64,000 bases of DNA from Clavibacter tessellarius (GCF_001618005.1 NZ_LQXA01000030.1:96768-160767); one strand, 5' to 3'; counted from the first letter of the stretch, positions 33,826-42,925 are shown. Translations and numbers: made by a program. Notes: generated from the sequence alone by a model not told the origin.

Positions 33826-34664
33826 CGCACCACCGCCTGCAGTGCCTCGTGATCGCTCGGCGCGCGGCCGCCGACGCGCGTGGTGTTGATGCCGACCCGC
33901 TCGACCTCGACGTCGGGCGTCACGAGCATCCAGTCGATCCGGCGTGTGGTGCGCTTCGGAGCCTTGTAGTTCGACCAGGTGCCCCACTCGGGCGTGAGGC
34001 GCTCGCGCGCGGCGGGCCACGCGTCGACGAGCGCGCCCGACTCCACGAGCAGCCGGTGCGGCGCGGTGTCGACGCCCGCGTTGGTGTCGCCGGAGACGAT
34101 CGTGGGCACCTGCACCTCGGCGACGATCTCGAGCATCATCCGCGCGGACTCCTCGCGCGACCGCCACGACAGGTGGTCGAAGTGCGTGTTCACGTGACGC
34201 AGCGGGAGGCCCGTCGCGCGGTCGAGGAAGTCGGCGACCACGGCGATCCGCGGCACCATGTTGCCCCAGCTGCGGGATCCGGCGACCGCGGGCGTGTCCG
34301 ACAGCGCGACCTGCCGCCAGCTCGTGAGCTCGAGGCGGCGCGTGTCGTAGAAGGTGGGGCAGCCCTCGCCGTGGCCGTCGGCGTTGCGGCCGTGCCCGAT
34401 CCGCCGGTAGTGCCGCCCGAGCGCGTGCGACAGCGCGCGGCCCTGCGTGGGCATCGCCTCCTGCGTGCCGAGGATCGCCGGCTGCTCGCGCTGGAGGAGC
34501 TCGGCCAGGAGCGGCTCGCGGTCAGCCCAGCGGTCGGGGCTGCCCGGCCGGTAGCGGCGGAACAGGCGCCGGATGTTGTACGTGATCACGTGCAGCTCGG
34601 GTGCCTCGACCGGGCCGATCAGCGCCCGCCCGTCCTGGAGGGTGCCGTCGGCGCTCGGGGTCAT
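33819..34664 (-). CDS. Endonuclease/exonuclease/phosphatase family protein
   Basis: 281 residues with the four-layer EEP fold: VITYNIRRLF (N-terminal Asn), AILGTQEAM (catalytic Glu), VNTHFDHLSWRSREESARMM, VSGDTNAG (Asp/Asn pair) and RIDWMLVT plus PSDHEALQA at the end. These are the metal and active-site positions of the superfamily. Members hydrolyse phosphodiesters in DNA, lipids or inositol phosphates; the specific substrate is not readable. No secretion signal. It is followed directly by the DUF2238 gene. Confidence 0.87.
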   Translation of the reverse strand: MTPSADGTLQDGRALIGPVEAPELHVITYNIRRLFRRYRPGSPDRWADREPLLAELLQREQPAILGTQEAMPTQGRALSHALGRHYRRIGHGRNADGHGEGCPTFYDTRRLELTSWRQVALSDTPAVAGSRSWGNMVPRIAVVADFLDRATGLPLRHVNTHFDHLSWRSREESARMMLEIVAEVQVPTIVSGDTNAGVDTAPHRLLVESGALVDAWPAARERLTPEWGTWSNYKAPKRTTRRIDWMLVTPDVEVERVGINTTRVGGRAPSDHEALQAVVRC

Positions 34665-34865
34665 GGATCCATCGTCCCCCAGCGCGGCGGCGGCGTCCGC
34701 GGCTGGCGGGGATCCGTCACCGGGCGCGTGCGTGCTCCTTGCGGCCGGAGAAGACGATCGCCCCAGGAGTCCGGCGCGGCCGAATGGTCCTGGGGCGTAC
34801 GCCGAGAATGTACCAGCGTGCCGTGGACCTGGATCTGTGATCTCCGGTCGCCTACCCTCCTCGTC

Positions 34866-35027
34866 ATGGTGCGCGGTGAGAGCGAGAAGCAGGTGGCGAG
34901 CGTGAGCCAGCCTGAGTCCGCGATCGAGTCTCCTCCGGACGGCCGTGTCGCGTCGGTGGAGGAGACCATGAGGGTCGCCCGCATCCTCGCCAAGCGACAC
35001 GCGGAGCTGCTCCGCCGCCTGGCCTGA
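34866..35027 (+). CDS. Small hypothetical protein, 53 residues
   Basis: Short frame MVRGESEKQVASV, ending MRVARILAKRHAELLRRLA. The last third is a basic amphipathic helix and the rest is hydrophilic. No Shine-Dalgarno is visible and no family is recognised. It is divergent from the EEP gene and convergent with the ars FAD gene. The codon pattern is GC-rich in third positions, which supports it weakly. Confidence 0.35.
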   Translation: MVRGESEKQVASVSQPESAIESPPDGRVASVEETMRVARILAKRHAELLRRLA

Positions 35028-35109
35028 TGGTCGTCGCCCTCTCCTACGAGGCGGTCGTCCAGATCAACCTGGAGTTCGGCGGACGCGACCGGGCGGGCGC
35101 GGCTGCGGA

Positions 35110-36435
35110 TCACGCGCAGCAGCCACCCCCGTCGGATCCGCTGCCGACGTCGGTCGAGCACACGCCGGTCTCGGGCAGCACGAGCTGCACGCGGCGGGCG
35201 GCGTCGTGGCGGCCGGCGAGCTCGTCGGCGATGGAGCGGACCTGCTCGTAGCCGGTGGCGAGCAGGAACGTGGGTGCGCGGCCGTAGCTCTTCATGCCGG
35301 CGATGAAGAACCCAGGCTCGGGGTGCGCGAGCTCCGCGACACCGTGGGCCGGGACGCTGCCGCAGGAGTGCAGGTTCGGGTCGATCAGCGGGGCCAGCAG
35401 GCGCGGCGCCTCGACGATCTCGTCCAGCGAGAGCCGGATCTCGCGCAGCATGCCGAGGTCCGGGCGGAACCCGGTGGCGTTGACGACGACGTCGGCCTCG
35501 ATCTGGTGCAGCTCGTCCCGGCGCCGCCCGACGAGCGCGACCCGGCCGTCCTCGGCGGACGCCACCCGGTCGATCTCGAACCGGTCGACGAGGGTGATCA
35601 CGCCCTGGCGGACGAGGTCGTGGACGACCCCGCCGAGGGCACCGCGCTCGGGCAGCTCGTCCCCGGCGGACCCGTAGACGCGGACGGGCGTCGTGGAGCG
35701 GATGGCCCAGGTGATGCTGGTGCCGGGCTCCTCGCGGGCGAGGGCGGCGAGCGCGACGAGGGTGCTCGCGGCCGAGTGGCCCGCGCCGACGACGACCACG
35801 TGCTGGCCCGCGAACCGCGCCCGATCCGCGCCGCGGACGTCGGGCAGGGCGTGACTGATCTTGTCGGCGACCTCGGCGGGGACCGCGGGTGTGAGCCCAT
35901 CGGAGGTGAGGGGGTTCGGGGAGGAGTAGGTGCCGGAGGTGTCGATGACGGCCCGGGCGAGGACGTCCTCGGTCCCCGCGGCCGACTCGAGGCGGAGGAG
36001 GAACGGGGCGGATCCGCGCCGGGCGGAGCGGGTGCGGTCCATGCCCTGCCGGGTCACCGCCCGCACCCGTGCGCCGTAGCGGATCCGCGGGGCAAGCTCC
36101 GGCGTCGCGGCCAGCGGGGCGAGGTAGGCGTCGACGAGGTCGTGCCCGGTCGGCAGGCGCTTCGCCGCGGGCGCGTCCCATCCGGCGGCGTCGAGGAGCC
36201 GCGCGGCGGCGTCGTCGACGAGGAACTCCCACGGGGAGAACAGGCGCGTGTGGCCCCACCGCCGGACGGCGGCACCCGCGGTGTCGCCCGCTTCGTAGAC
36301 GGTCACCTCGATGCCGCGCTCGAGCAGCTGCGCGGCCGCGGCGAGCCCGACGGGGCCGGCGCCGATGATCGCGACGGGCAGGCCGGCGAGGCGCCGCTCG
36401 TCGGTGCGGGGCGGGACGGTCAGCGTCATCGACAT
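35110..36435 (-). CDS. FAD/NAD(P)-binding oxidoreductase of the ars operon
   Basis: 441 residues. AIIGAGPVGLAAAAQLLERG is the FAD-binding start and VVVVGAGHSAASTLVALAAL a second Rossmann motif; NATGFRPDLGM is the conserved ATG strand of flavin-containing monooxygenase-like proteins. The C-terminus ends in GGGCCA with a Cys pair, as in flavoproteins of arsenic operons often called ArsO-like. The ATG at 36435 is 28 bases after arsC, in the same direction as arsC and acr3. The reaction is unknown; the vicinal cysteines could bind trivalent arsenic. Confidence 0.8.
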   Translation of the reverse strand: MSMTLTVPPRTDERRLAGLPVAIIGAGPVGLAAAAQLLERGIEVTVYEAGDTAGAAVRRWGHTRLFSPWEFLVDDAAARLLDAAGWDAPAAKRLPTGHDLVDAYLAPLAATPELAPRIRYGARVRAVTRQGMDRTRSARRGSAPFLLRLESAAGTEDVLARAVIDTSGTYSSPNPLTSDGLTPAVPAEVADKISHALPDVRGADRARFAGQHVVVVGAGHSAASTLVALAALAREEPGTSITWAIRSTTPVRVYGSAGDELPERGALGGVVHDLVRQGVITLVDRFEIDRVASAEDGRVALVGRRRDELHQIEADVVVNATGFRPDLGMLREIRLSLDEIVEAPRLLAPLIDPNLHSCGSVPAHGVAELAHPEPGFFIAGMKSYGRAPTFLLATGYEQVRSIADELAGRHDAARRVQLVLPETGVCSTDVGSGSDGGGCCA

Positions 36436-36463
36436 GCGGGGCTCCTCGGAGGTGGTGGGTGGA

Positions 36464-36889
36464 TCAGCGGGTGGCGGGCAGGAGCTCGGCGAGGAGCTGC
36501 CGCACGCGGTCCTTGATGTCGTCGCGGATGGGACGGACCTCGTCGAGGGCCTTGCCCTTGGGGTCGGTGAGCTCCCAGTCCTCGTACCGCTTGCCGGGGA
36601 AGACCGGGCACACGTCGCCGCAGCCCATGGTGATGACGACGTCGGAGTCCTTCACCTGCTCGGTGGTCATGAGCTGCGGGACGGCCTGGGAGATGTCGAT
36701 GCCCTCCTCGGCCATGGCCTGGATCGCGACGGGGTTGATCTGGTCGCCGGGCTCGGAGCCGCCGGAGCGGACCTGGACGGCGCCGCCGGAGAGCTCGCGC
36801 ATGTACCCGGCGGCCATCTGCGAGCGGCCGGCGTTGTGGATGCAGACGAACAGGACGGTGGGGGCGGTGGCGGTGGCGGTGTCGGTCAT
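36464..36889 (-). CDS. arsC: Arsenate reductase, low-molecular-weight phosphatase type
   Basis: 141 residues. VLFVCIHNAGRSQMAAGYMR contains the CX5R phosphate loop (Cys16, Arg22) and ITMGCGDVCPVFPGKRYEDW the two downstream cysteines (Cys90, Cys94). It reduces arsenate to arsenite; in actinobacteria such enzymes are coupled to either thioredoxin or mycothiol. The short spacing of the distal Cys pair does not settle which one. GAGGAG precedes the ATG. It sits between acr3 and the FAD protein in an ArsR-controlled operon. Confidence 0.92.
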   Translation of the reverse strand: MTDTATATAPTVLFVCIHNAGRSQMAAGYMRELSGGAVQVRSGGSEPGDQINPVAIQAMAEEGIDISQAVPQLMTTEQVKDSDVVITMGCGDVCPVFPGKRYEDWELTDPKGKALDEVRPIRDDIKDRVRQLLAELLPATR

Positions 36890-36918
36890 CGGGGTCTCCT
36901 CGGCGGATGGGGTGGACG

Positions 36919-38028
36919 TCAGGCTCGGTCGGCGACCGGGTCGAGCGCAGGGACGGCTTGGGCCGCATCGGGGGCGCGTCCTGGGAACAGCCGCGGGCGC
37001 AGCCACAGGGCGGCGTAGACGAGCGCGAGCAGCGCCGGCACCTCGATCAGCGGGCCGACGATGCCCGCGAGGGCCTGCCCGGAGGTCGCGCCGAACGTGC
37101 CGATCGCGACCGCGATGGCGAGCTCGAAGTTGTTGCCCGCGGCGGTGAAGGCGAGCGTGGTGGTGCGCTCGTAGCCCAGCCCGACGGCCTTGCCGAGCAG
37201 GAACCCGGCGAGGAACGTGACGGCGAAGTAGATGACCAGCGGGATCGCGATGCGAACCACGTCGAGCGGACGGTCGATGACCTGCTGCCCCTGGAGCGCG
37301 AAGAGCATCACGATCGTGAACAGCAGCCCGTAGAGCGCGAACGGCCCGACCTTCGGCAGGAACCGGTCCTCGTACCACGCACGGCCGCGGGCCTTCTCGC
37401 CGATGCGGCGGGACAGGTACCCGGCGAGCAGCGGGATCCCGAGGAACACGAGCACGGATGCGGTGATGGCCCAGAACGAGAACCCCGCGCTCGTGGTCGG
37501 AAGCCCCAGCCAGGACGGCAGGAGCTGCAGGTAGAACCAGCCGAGCGCGCCGAATGCGAGCACCTGGAAGACGCTGTTGACCGCGACGAGGAACGCCGCC
37601 GCCTCCCGGTCGCCGCACGCGAGGTCGTTCCAGATCAGCACCATCGCGATGCAGCGCGCGAGGCCCACGATGATGAGCCCGGTGCGGTATTCGGGCAGGT
37701 CCGGGAGCAGCAACCAGGCGAGCGCGAACATCAGCGCGGGGCCGACGATCCAGTTCATGGCGAGCGAGGAGATCAGCAAGCGCCGGTCGCCCGCGACGGC
37801 GCGGGCGTCCGAGTAGCGGACCTTCGCGAGCACCGGGTACATCATCACCAGCAGCCCGACCGCGATCGGCACGCTCACCGATCCGATGCTGGACGCGTGC
37901 AGCGCCTCGCCGATCGCCGGCGCGAACACCGCCAGCAGGAGGCCGGCGCCCATCGCGGCGAGGATCCACACCGGCAGCAGCCGGTCGGTGGTGCCGAGGC
38001 GGACGGGAGCGGGAGCAGCAGGAGGCAT
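36919..38028 (-). CDS. acr3: ACR3-family arsenite efflux transporter
   Basis: 369 residues, ten membrane helices. IVGLARCIAMVLIWNDLACG holds the conserved Cys of the Acr3 family in the fourth helix, and AAGNNFELAIAVAIGTFGA is the family signature. It exports arsenite produced by ArsC. It is first in the operon, 105 bases from the divergent arsR start, with the operator in that gap. Confidence 0.93.
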   Translation of the reverse strand: MPPAAPAPVRLGTTDRLLPVWILAAMGAGLLLAVFAPAIGEALHASSIGSVSVPIAVGLLVMMYPVLAKVRYSDARAVAGDRRLLISSLAMNWIVGPALMFALAWLLLPDLPEYRTGLIIVGLARCIAMVLIWNDLACGDREAAAFLVAVNSVFQVLAFGALGWFYLQLLPSWLGLPTTSAGFSFWAITASVLVFLGIPLLAGYLSRRIGEKARGRAWYEDRFLPKVGPFALYGLLFTIVMLFALQGQQVIDRPLDVVRIAIPLVIYFAVTFLAGFLLGKAVGLGYERTTTLAFTAAGNNFELAIAVAIGTFGATSGQALAGIVGPLIEVPALLALVYAALWLRPRLFPGRAPDAAQAVPALDPVADRA

Positions 38029-38057
38029 CGAGGGGTGTCGCGACTTCCGATCGGCGG

Positions 38058-38079
38058 GTCATCGACGTGCGTCGATGAC
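38058..38079. promoter_or_regulatory. ArsR operator inverted repeat
   Basis: GTCATCGAC (38058-38066) and GTCGATGAC (38071-38079) form a 9-base inverted repeat with a 4-base spacer in the acr3/arsR divergent gap. A further CATCGACG half site at about 38098 lies close to the arsR start. This is the expected position for ArsR control of both directions. Confidence 0.8.
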
Positions 38080-38132
38080 CTGAGCATGACGTAACCCATC
38101 GACGACTGTCAATGTGTGCGAGGATCGAGCGC

Positions 38133-38483
38133 ATGGCCGTCCTCGACATGCTCCCCCTCACGGACGTGACCGCGTGCTGCGCGCCGCTCACGCGGGAGGT
38201 CATGAGCGCCGACGGTGCGGACAAGCTCGCCCGCTCGCTCCGCGCGATCGCGGACCCCGCCCGGCTCCGCCTCATCTCGATGGTCGCCGCGCACGACGGC
38301 CAGGAGGCCTGCGTGTGCGACCTCACCGAGCCGCTCGGCCTCGGCCAGTCGACGGTCTCGCACCACCTCAAGGTGCTCGTCGACGCCGGGATCCTCAGCC
38401 GGGACAAGCGCGGCAGCTGGGCCTACTACCGCCTCGTGCCGGGTGCCCTCGACGCGCTCGCCGGGCTGCTCCGCACCGTCTGA
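38133..38483 (+). CDS. arsR: ArsR-family arsenite-responsive repressor
   Basis: 116 residues with winged-helix DNA binding (LGQSTVSHHLKVLVDAGIL). Cys15-Cys16 near the N-terminus and the Cys60-Val-Cys62 pair in EACVCDL are candidate As(III) ligands. A paired Cys15/Cys16 is, as I recall, the sensor pair of Corynebacterium ArsR, which supports this ATG rather than the one seven codons upstream; AGGA also lies ten bases before it. It represses the divergent acr3-arsC-FAD operon until arsenite binds. Confidence 0.9.
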   Translation: MAVLDMLPLTDVTACCAPLTREVMSADGADKLARSLRAIADPARLRLISMVAAHDGQEACVCDLTEPLGLGQSTVSHHLKVLVDAGILSRDKRGSWAYYRLVPGALDALAGLLRTV

Positions 38484-38513
38484 GCCCGGCCGAGGAGCGC
38501 TGCGCGGTCGCCC

Positions 38514-39815
38514 TCAGGCGTCCGCGGATCCGGCCCCGTCGCCCCGCGCCTCCGCCGGCAGCCGCCGCCCGCGCACGGCGAGGATCGTCCCGCCCACGAC
38601 CGCCGAGATCAGCGAGCCCACGAGCACGCCGACCTTCACCACGTCGTCCTGCGCGCTGCCCGTGCCGTAGGCGAGCTCGCCCACGAGGAGCGAGACCGTG
38701 AAGCCGATGCCCGCGACGAAGGAGAGGCCCACGACGTCGGGCCAGCGGAGCGTCGGGTCGAGGCGGATGCCCGGCAGGCGCGTCACGAGCAGCGACGCGC
38801 CCGTGATCCCCGCGGCCTTGCCCACGACGAGCGCCACGACGATCCCGATGGCGACGCTGTCGGACAGCGACTCCCGCAGCCCGTCGAGCCCGCCGACCGC
38901 GACCCCGGCGGAGAGGAACGCGAAGACCGGCACCGCGACGCCGGAGGAGACCGGCGACCAGCGCTCGGCGAAGTGGTGCGTGAGGGCGTGCCGCTCCTCG
39001 TGCCCGTCGGCGTCCCGGTGCGTGACGCCGGCGCGGGCGGTCGCGACGGCGGGCACCAGGATCCCGAGGACGACGCCGGCGATGGTCGCGTGGATCCCCG
39101 ACGCGTGCACGAGCGCCCACGCCGCGACGCCCAGCGGGATGAGCACGTACCAGGCCCGCACGCCGCGGCGCACGAGGATCCCGAACGCGGCGAGCGGAAC
39201 GAGCGCCAGCAGCAGCGGCACGAACGCGATGCCCGCCGTGTAGAAGACGGCGATGATCGTGATCGCCAGCAGGTCGTCGACCACCGCGAGAGTGAGCAGG
39301 AACGTCCGGAGCGCGGGCGGCAGCCGCTTGCCGACCACGGCGACCACGGCGACCGCGAACGCGATGTCGGTCGCGGCGGGGATCGCCCAACCCTGCAGGG
39401 CCTCGGGCCCGGCGCCGAGGTTGATCAGCGTGAAGATCACCGCGGGCACGATCACGCCGCCGACCGCCGCCGCGATGGGCAGGGTCGCGACGCGCGGATC
39501 CCTCAGCGACCCCGCCACGAACTCCTGCTTGAGCTCGAGGCCGACGACGAAGAAGAAGATCGCGAGCAGGCCGTCGGCGGCCCAGGTGCCGACGCTGAGG
39601 TGGAGGTGCAGCGCCTCGGGGCCGAACTCGAAGCCGCGGACGCGCTCGTAGAGGTCGGCAGCCGGGCTGTTCGCCACGACGAGGGCGAGCACGGTCGCGA
39701 TGAGCAGGAGGATCCCGCCGGTCGTGTCGCGGCTGAGGAACCGGGCGAGCCGGGCGCCGCGGCCGGGCGCGGCGGGCACGTGCGGAGGGGCGGGCAGGGG
39801 TGCAGAGGAGGTCAT
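38514..39815 (-). CDS. nhaA: Na+/H+ antiporter NhaA
   Basis: 433 residues with about twelve membrane helices. WAIPAATDIAFAVAVVAVVG and LLTLAVVDDLLAITIIAVFY carry the signature, with the ion-binding Asp pair 180-181. FFFVVGLELKQEFVAGSLRD is the conserved pH-sensor-side loop. Exchanges external protons for internal sodium. Convergent with arsR, 30 bases away. GAGGAGG-like sequence lies before the ATG on the minus strand. Confidence 0.93.
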   Translation of the reverse strand: MTSSAPLPAPPHVPAAPGRGARLARFLSRDTTGGILLLIATVLALVVANSPAADLYERVRGFEFGPEALHLHLSVGTWAADGLLAIFFFVVGLELKQEFVAGSLRDPRVATLPIAAAVGGVIVPAVIFTLINLGAGPEALQGWAIPAATDIAFAVAVVAVVGKRLPPALRTFLLTLAVVDDLLAITIIAVFYTAGIAFVPLLLALVPLAAFGILVRRGVRAWYVLIPLGVAAWALVHASGIHATIAGVVLGILVPAVATARAGVTHRDADGHEERHALTHHFAERWSPVSSGVAVPVFAFLSAGVAVGGLDGLRESLSDSVAIGIVVALVVGKAAGITGASLLVTRLPGIRLDPTLRWPDVVGLSFVAGIGFTVSLLVGELAYGTGSAQDDVVKVGVLVGSLISAVVGGTILAVRGRRLPAEARGDGAGSADA

Positions 39816-39882
39816 GTGCGTCTTCCGTCGACGAGCGCGAGCAGGGCGTCCCCGCTCTGGCGCCGTGATCGACGGGAGCGGC

Positions 39883-40050
39883 CTACGCGGCTGGCGGCGG
39901 GCAGCCGGCGATCTCGCCGTGCGCGTTGCTGCCCCAGAGGCTCATCCACCCGTTGGTGCCCGAGGTGCGCTTGGTCAGCAGCAGCCGGTTCGGGTACGCC
40001 TGGCGGCCGACGCGGGCGCGTCGGGTCGCGGCGTCGAGGAGGTGGGGCAC
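39883..40050 (-). CDS. Small hypothetical protein, 55 residues
   Basis: GTG-initiated frame with basic N-terminus (VPHLLDAATRRARVGRQAYP) and TKRTSGTNGWMSLWGSNAHG near the end, finishing GEIAGCPPPAA. It lies just upstream of nhaA on the same strand. Residue composition looks protein-like, but there is no clear ribosome site and no recognised family. Confidence 0.33.
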   Translation of the reverse strand: MPHLLDAATRRARVGRQAYPNRLLLTKRTSGTNGWMSLWGSNAHGEIAGCPPPAA

Positions 40051-40142
40051 GGATCCAGCGTAACCGGCGGGCGAGTGGCTGCCCCGTGGGGGATCGGTGG
40101 CGGCACGGTGTCAAGCGGCTCTCGCGGCTCTGCCTGTCCCCT

Positions 40143-40182
40143 GCAGGGACGGATGCGATGCATGGACCGCATCCGTCCCTGC
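40143..40182. terminator. Hairpin terminator after immunity-like gene
   Basis: 15-base perfect stem (40143-40157 with 40168-40182) and 10-base loop, starting 10 bases after the minus-strand gene ending at 40193. Confidence 0.8.
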
Positions 40183-40192
40183 GCGCCACGCG

Positions 40193-40504
40193 TCAGAACC
40201 AGAGGTCGATGGTGAAGTCGAAGCGATCTCCGGCCTGCGCCTGCAGCTCCTTCAGGAGGCGGAAACCCTCGCGTTGGAACCAACGACGCCGCTCCTCGGA
40301 CCCGAACAAACCCGTTTCCTCGTCGGCATGCTGTCGGAAGAACGTCGCCCAGTCGACCAACCGCTGCTTCAGCTCCGGCGTGACCACCTCGTCCCACGCC
40401 ACAGGCGGCCCGACGCCGATGCCATCATTCAGTGGCCATTTCTGCCCGTAGTCGACGGAGAGTCGGAGGGGGCGTCGACGTGCATCTGTGCTCTTCTCAG
40501 TCAC
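40193..40504 (-). CDS. Small soluble protein, putative immunity protein
   Basis: 103 residues, acidic and soluble, with PLRLSVDYGQKWPLNDGIGV near the start, LVDWATFFRQHADEETGLFG in the middle and DFTIDLWF at the end. Proteins of this general look are conserved hypotheticals in actinobacteria. The GTG at 40504 overlaps the stop of the secreted protein gene by eight bases, so production of the two is coupled. A small acidic protein translated with a secreted nuclease-like protein is the usual arrangement of immunity and toxin. The hairpin at 40143-40182 follows. Confidence 0.55.
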   Translation of the reverse strand: MTEKSTDARRRPLRLSVDYGQKWPLNDGIGVGPPVAWDEVVTPELKQRLVDWATFFRQHADEETGLFGSEERRRWFQREGFRLLKELQAQAGDRFDFTIDLWF

Positions 40505-41051
40505 GGACGCCTGCGCAATCCGGGACGATGGTCGGATACGAGGTGATGACCTTCCGAGTGTTCGCAGACACGATGACCGTCGGGTTGTAGACGCTCAGAA
40601 GCGCACCATCCTCATCGTGGATCTCGATGGACGTCGAGTAGCACAGCTTGCTGTCGCCTTCCGGTTCCGGATCGTCAGCACGAATGGATTGATCGGTCAT
40701 GAACATCATGAGATCGTCCCAGTTCCCGCCTCCTCCGGCGCTGTCCACGATGGCTTGCCAGTCCCCTTGGTGACGATCGCGGATGTGGTTGTAGCCGCTC
40801 ACCCACGTGTCGTCATCGTCCTTGTCCCCACAGAACATGTCGAGATGCCCTGCCGTCACATCCCACGACTGGACACTGACATCACCGAATCCGGCGTTGC
40901 ACAGCGCGATGGTGGTCGCGCTCAGCTTCTCGTCTCCGAGGCCTGGCGGCGTGCCCGTACTGGCACGCGTCGCTGCCTGGGCCCCGGACACAGGGCCGAT
41001 CATCGCGGCCGTGACCATCGCCGCCGCCAGGATCTTCTGATGCATCTTCAT
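40497..41051 (-). CDS. Secreted protein, putative BECR-fold nuclease toxin
   Basis: 184 residues with a signal peptide (MKMHQKILAAAMVTAAMIGP, cleavage after AQA). The mature part has four cysteines (LCNAG, MFCGD, KLCYS, PDCAG), likely two disulfides. WVSGYNHIRDRHQGDW in the middle and NTRKVITSYPT near the end are the spaced features I associate with small secreted nucleases of the barnase/EndoU/colicin-like fold, in which a HI..RH segment and a terminal strand ending in viT.yP surround the active site. GAGGAGC lies before the ATG. It overlaps a small gene that could be its immunity protein. The nuclease call is inference. Confidence 0.6.
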   Translation of the reverse strand: MKMHQKILAAAMVTAAMIGPVSGAQAATRASTGTPPGLGDEKLSATTIALCNAGFGDVSVQSWDVTAGHLDMFCGDKDDDDTWVSGYNHIRDRHQGDWQAIVDSAGGGGNWDDLMMFMTDQSIRADDPEPEGDSKLCYSTSIEIHDEDGALLSVYNPTVIVSANTRKVITSYPTIVPDCAGVRD

Positions 41052-41268
41052 GTTCCCGCTCCTCACGAGGATCATGCGGAAGTGCGCACCAGGGCTCGTC
41101 GCCCGGGGCGCATCCGCCCTATGTGCTGAATGACGACAAGCCAACTCAGAGCGCGGTGCTCCCGCCGGTCTGATACACAGGCAAGCGGCACGCGGAAGTC
41201 GCAGGCGGCGGAGCTCCCTCTGAGGGCGGTCGCAGGTCGATGGGGCACCACCCGTCGGGGCGTGCCCG

Positions 41269-42798
41269 TCAGTGCCCGGCGCCGAGGTTCCCGGCGAGGC
41301 GGCCGTGCATCGCGGCGGAGGAGTCGTTCATGCCGGTGATCTCCGCGCGCTTGCCGTGGCGCTCGTACTTCGTGGTGATCGCGTCGAGCGCGGCGACCGT
41401 GGAGGCGTCCCACACGTGCGAGCCGGACATGTCGATGACGACGCGCTCGGGGTCGGCGGCGTAGTCGAACTGCGTCGTGAGGTCGTTGCTGGAGGCGAAG
41501 AACAGCTCGCCGATGACGGCGTAGTGCGCGACGGGCGTGCCATCCTCGGCGGTGCGCTCCGAGCGCTCCACGGTCGCGAAGTGCGCGACCCGGCGGGCGA
41601 AGACGATCATCGCGGCGATCACGCCGATGATGACGCCGATGGCGAGGTTGTCGGTGATCACGACGATCACGACGGTGAGCACCATCACGAGCGTCTCGCC
41701 CACGGGCATGCGGCGCAGCGTCGACGGGCGGATGCTGTGCCAGTCGAACGTGCCGAACGAGACCATGATCATCACGGCCACGAGCGCGGCCATCGGGATG
41801 ATCGCGACGACGTCGCTGAGGCCCACCACGAGGATCAGCAGGAACACGCCCGCGAGGAACGTGGAGATGCGGGTGCGGGCGCCGGACGCCTTCACGTTGA
41901 TCATCGTCTGGCCGATCATCGCGCAGCCGCCCATGCCGCCGAAGAGGCCCGAGAGGATGTTCGCGCCGCCCTGGCCGAGCGTCTCGCGGGTCTTGCGCGA
42001 CGGGGTGTCGGTGATGTCGTCGACGAGCTTGGCGGTCATCAGCGACTCGAGGATCCCCACGAGCGCGACGGCGAGCGCGTACGGCGCGATGATCCGCAGC
42101 GTCTCGAGCGTGAGCGGCACGTCCGGGATGAAGAGGGTCGGCAGGCTGTCGGGCAGCGCGCCTTCGTCGCCGACGGTCGGGACGGCGAGCGCGGTGGCGA
42201 CCGTCGCGACGGTGACCACGATGATCGCGACGAGCGGCGCGGGCACGGCCTTCGTGAAGCGCGGCATCACGACCATGATCACGATGCCCACCGCGACCAG
42301 CGGGTACACGAGCCACGGGACGCCGACGAGGTTCGGGATCTGCGCGGAGAAGATGAGGATCGCGAGCGCGTTGACGAACCCGACCATCACGCTGCGCGGC
42401 ACGAAGCGCATGAGCTTCGCGACGCCGAGGAGGCCGAGCACGATCTGGAAGAGCCCGCCGAGGATGACGGTGGCGATGAGGTAGTCGAGGCCGTGGTCGC
42501 GCACGAGCGGCGCGACGACGAGCGCGACGGCGCCGGTGGCCGCGGTGATCATGGCGGGCCGGCCGCCGAGGAACGCGATGGCGACGGCCATCACGAACGA
42601 CGAGAACAGGCCGACGCGCGGATCCACCCCCGCGATGATCGAGAACGAGATGGCCTCGGGGATCAGCGCGAGCGCGACGACGAGGCCGGCGAGCACCTCG
42701 CGGCTGAGGAGGCGCGGGTTCTTGAGCGCCTCGAGGACGGTCGGGCTGCCGTGGCGCACCGCGGGCGTGCGGACGGCGGGGGCGGGGGCTGCGGGCAT
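41269..42798 (-). CDS. SulP-family anion transporter with STAS domain, copy 1
   Basis: 509 residues: about eleven to twelve membrane helices (LAGLVVALALIPEAISFSII; GMGGCAMIGQTMINVKASGA) and a C-terminal STAS domain (residues about 410-500, VIDMSGSHVWDASTVAALDA). SulP proteins carry sulfate, bicarbonate or dicarboxylates, and the sequence does not say which. It is about 75% similar by eye to the next SulP protein at 42969-44504. GGAG precedes the ATG at 42798. The 17-base element TAACGTGAGGGTAGGGT lies 128 bases upstream. Confidence 0.9.
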   Translation of the reverse strand: MPAAPAPAVRTPAVRHGSPTVLEALKNPRLLSREVLAGLVVALALIPEAISFSIIAGVDPRVGLFSSFVMAVAIAFLGGRPAMITAATGAVALVVAPLVRDHGLDYLIATVILGGLFQIVLGLLGVAKLMRFVPRSVMVGFVNALAILIFSAQIPNLVGVPWLVYPLVAVGIVIMVVMPRFTKAVPAPLVAIIVVTVATVATALAVPTVGDEGALPDSLPTLFIPDVPLTLETLRIIAPYALAVALVGILESLMTAKLVDDITDTPSRKTRETLGQGGANILSGLFGGMGGCAMIGQTMINVKASGARTRISTFLAGVFLLILVVGLSDVVAIIPMAALVAVMIMVSFGTFDWHSIRPSTLRRMPVGETLVMVLTVVIVVITDNLAIGVIIGVIAAMIVFARRVAHFATVERSERTAEDGTPVAHYAVIGELFFASSNDLTTQFDYAADPERVVIDMSGSHVWDASTVAALDAITTKYERHGKRAEITGMNDSSAAMHGRLAGNLGAGH

Positions 42799-42925
42799 GA
42801 CGACTCCGGGGCGGTGGCGGGTGCAGGGGGCGGGAGGGCGCCGGCGGCCCGGAGGCGGACGCGGTGGCGTCCCGGTGCGGCAGGCGGGGGCGGCGCCGAC
42901 GATCGGTCGGGCCGCGTCCCTATCG

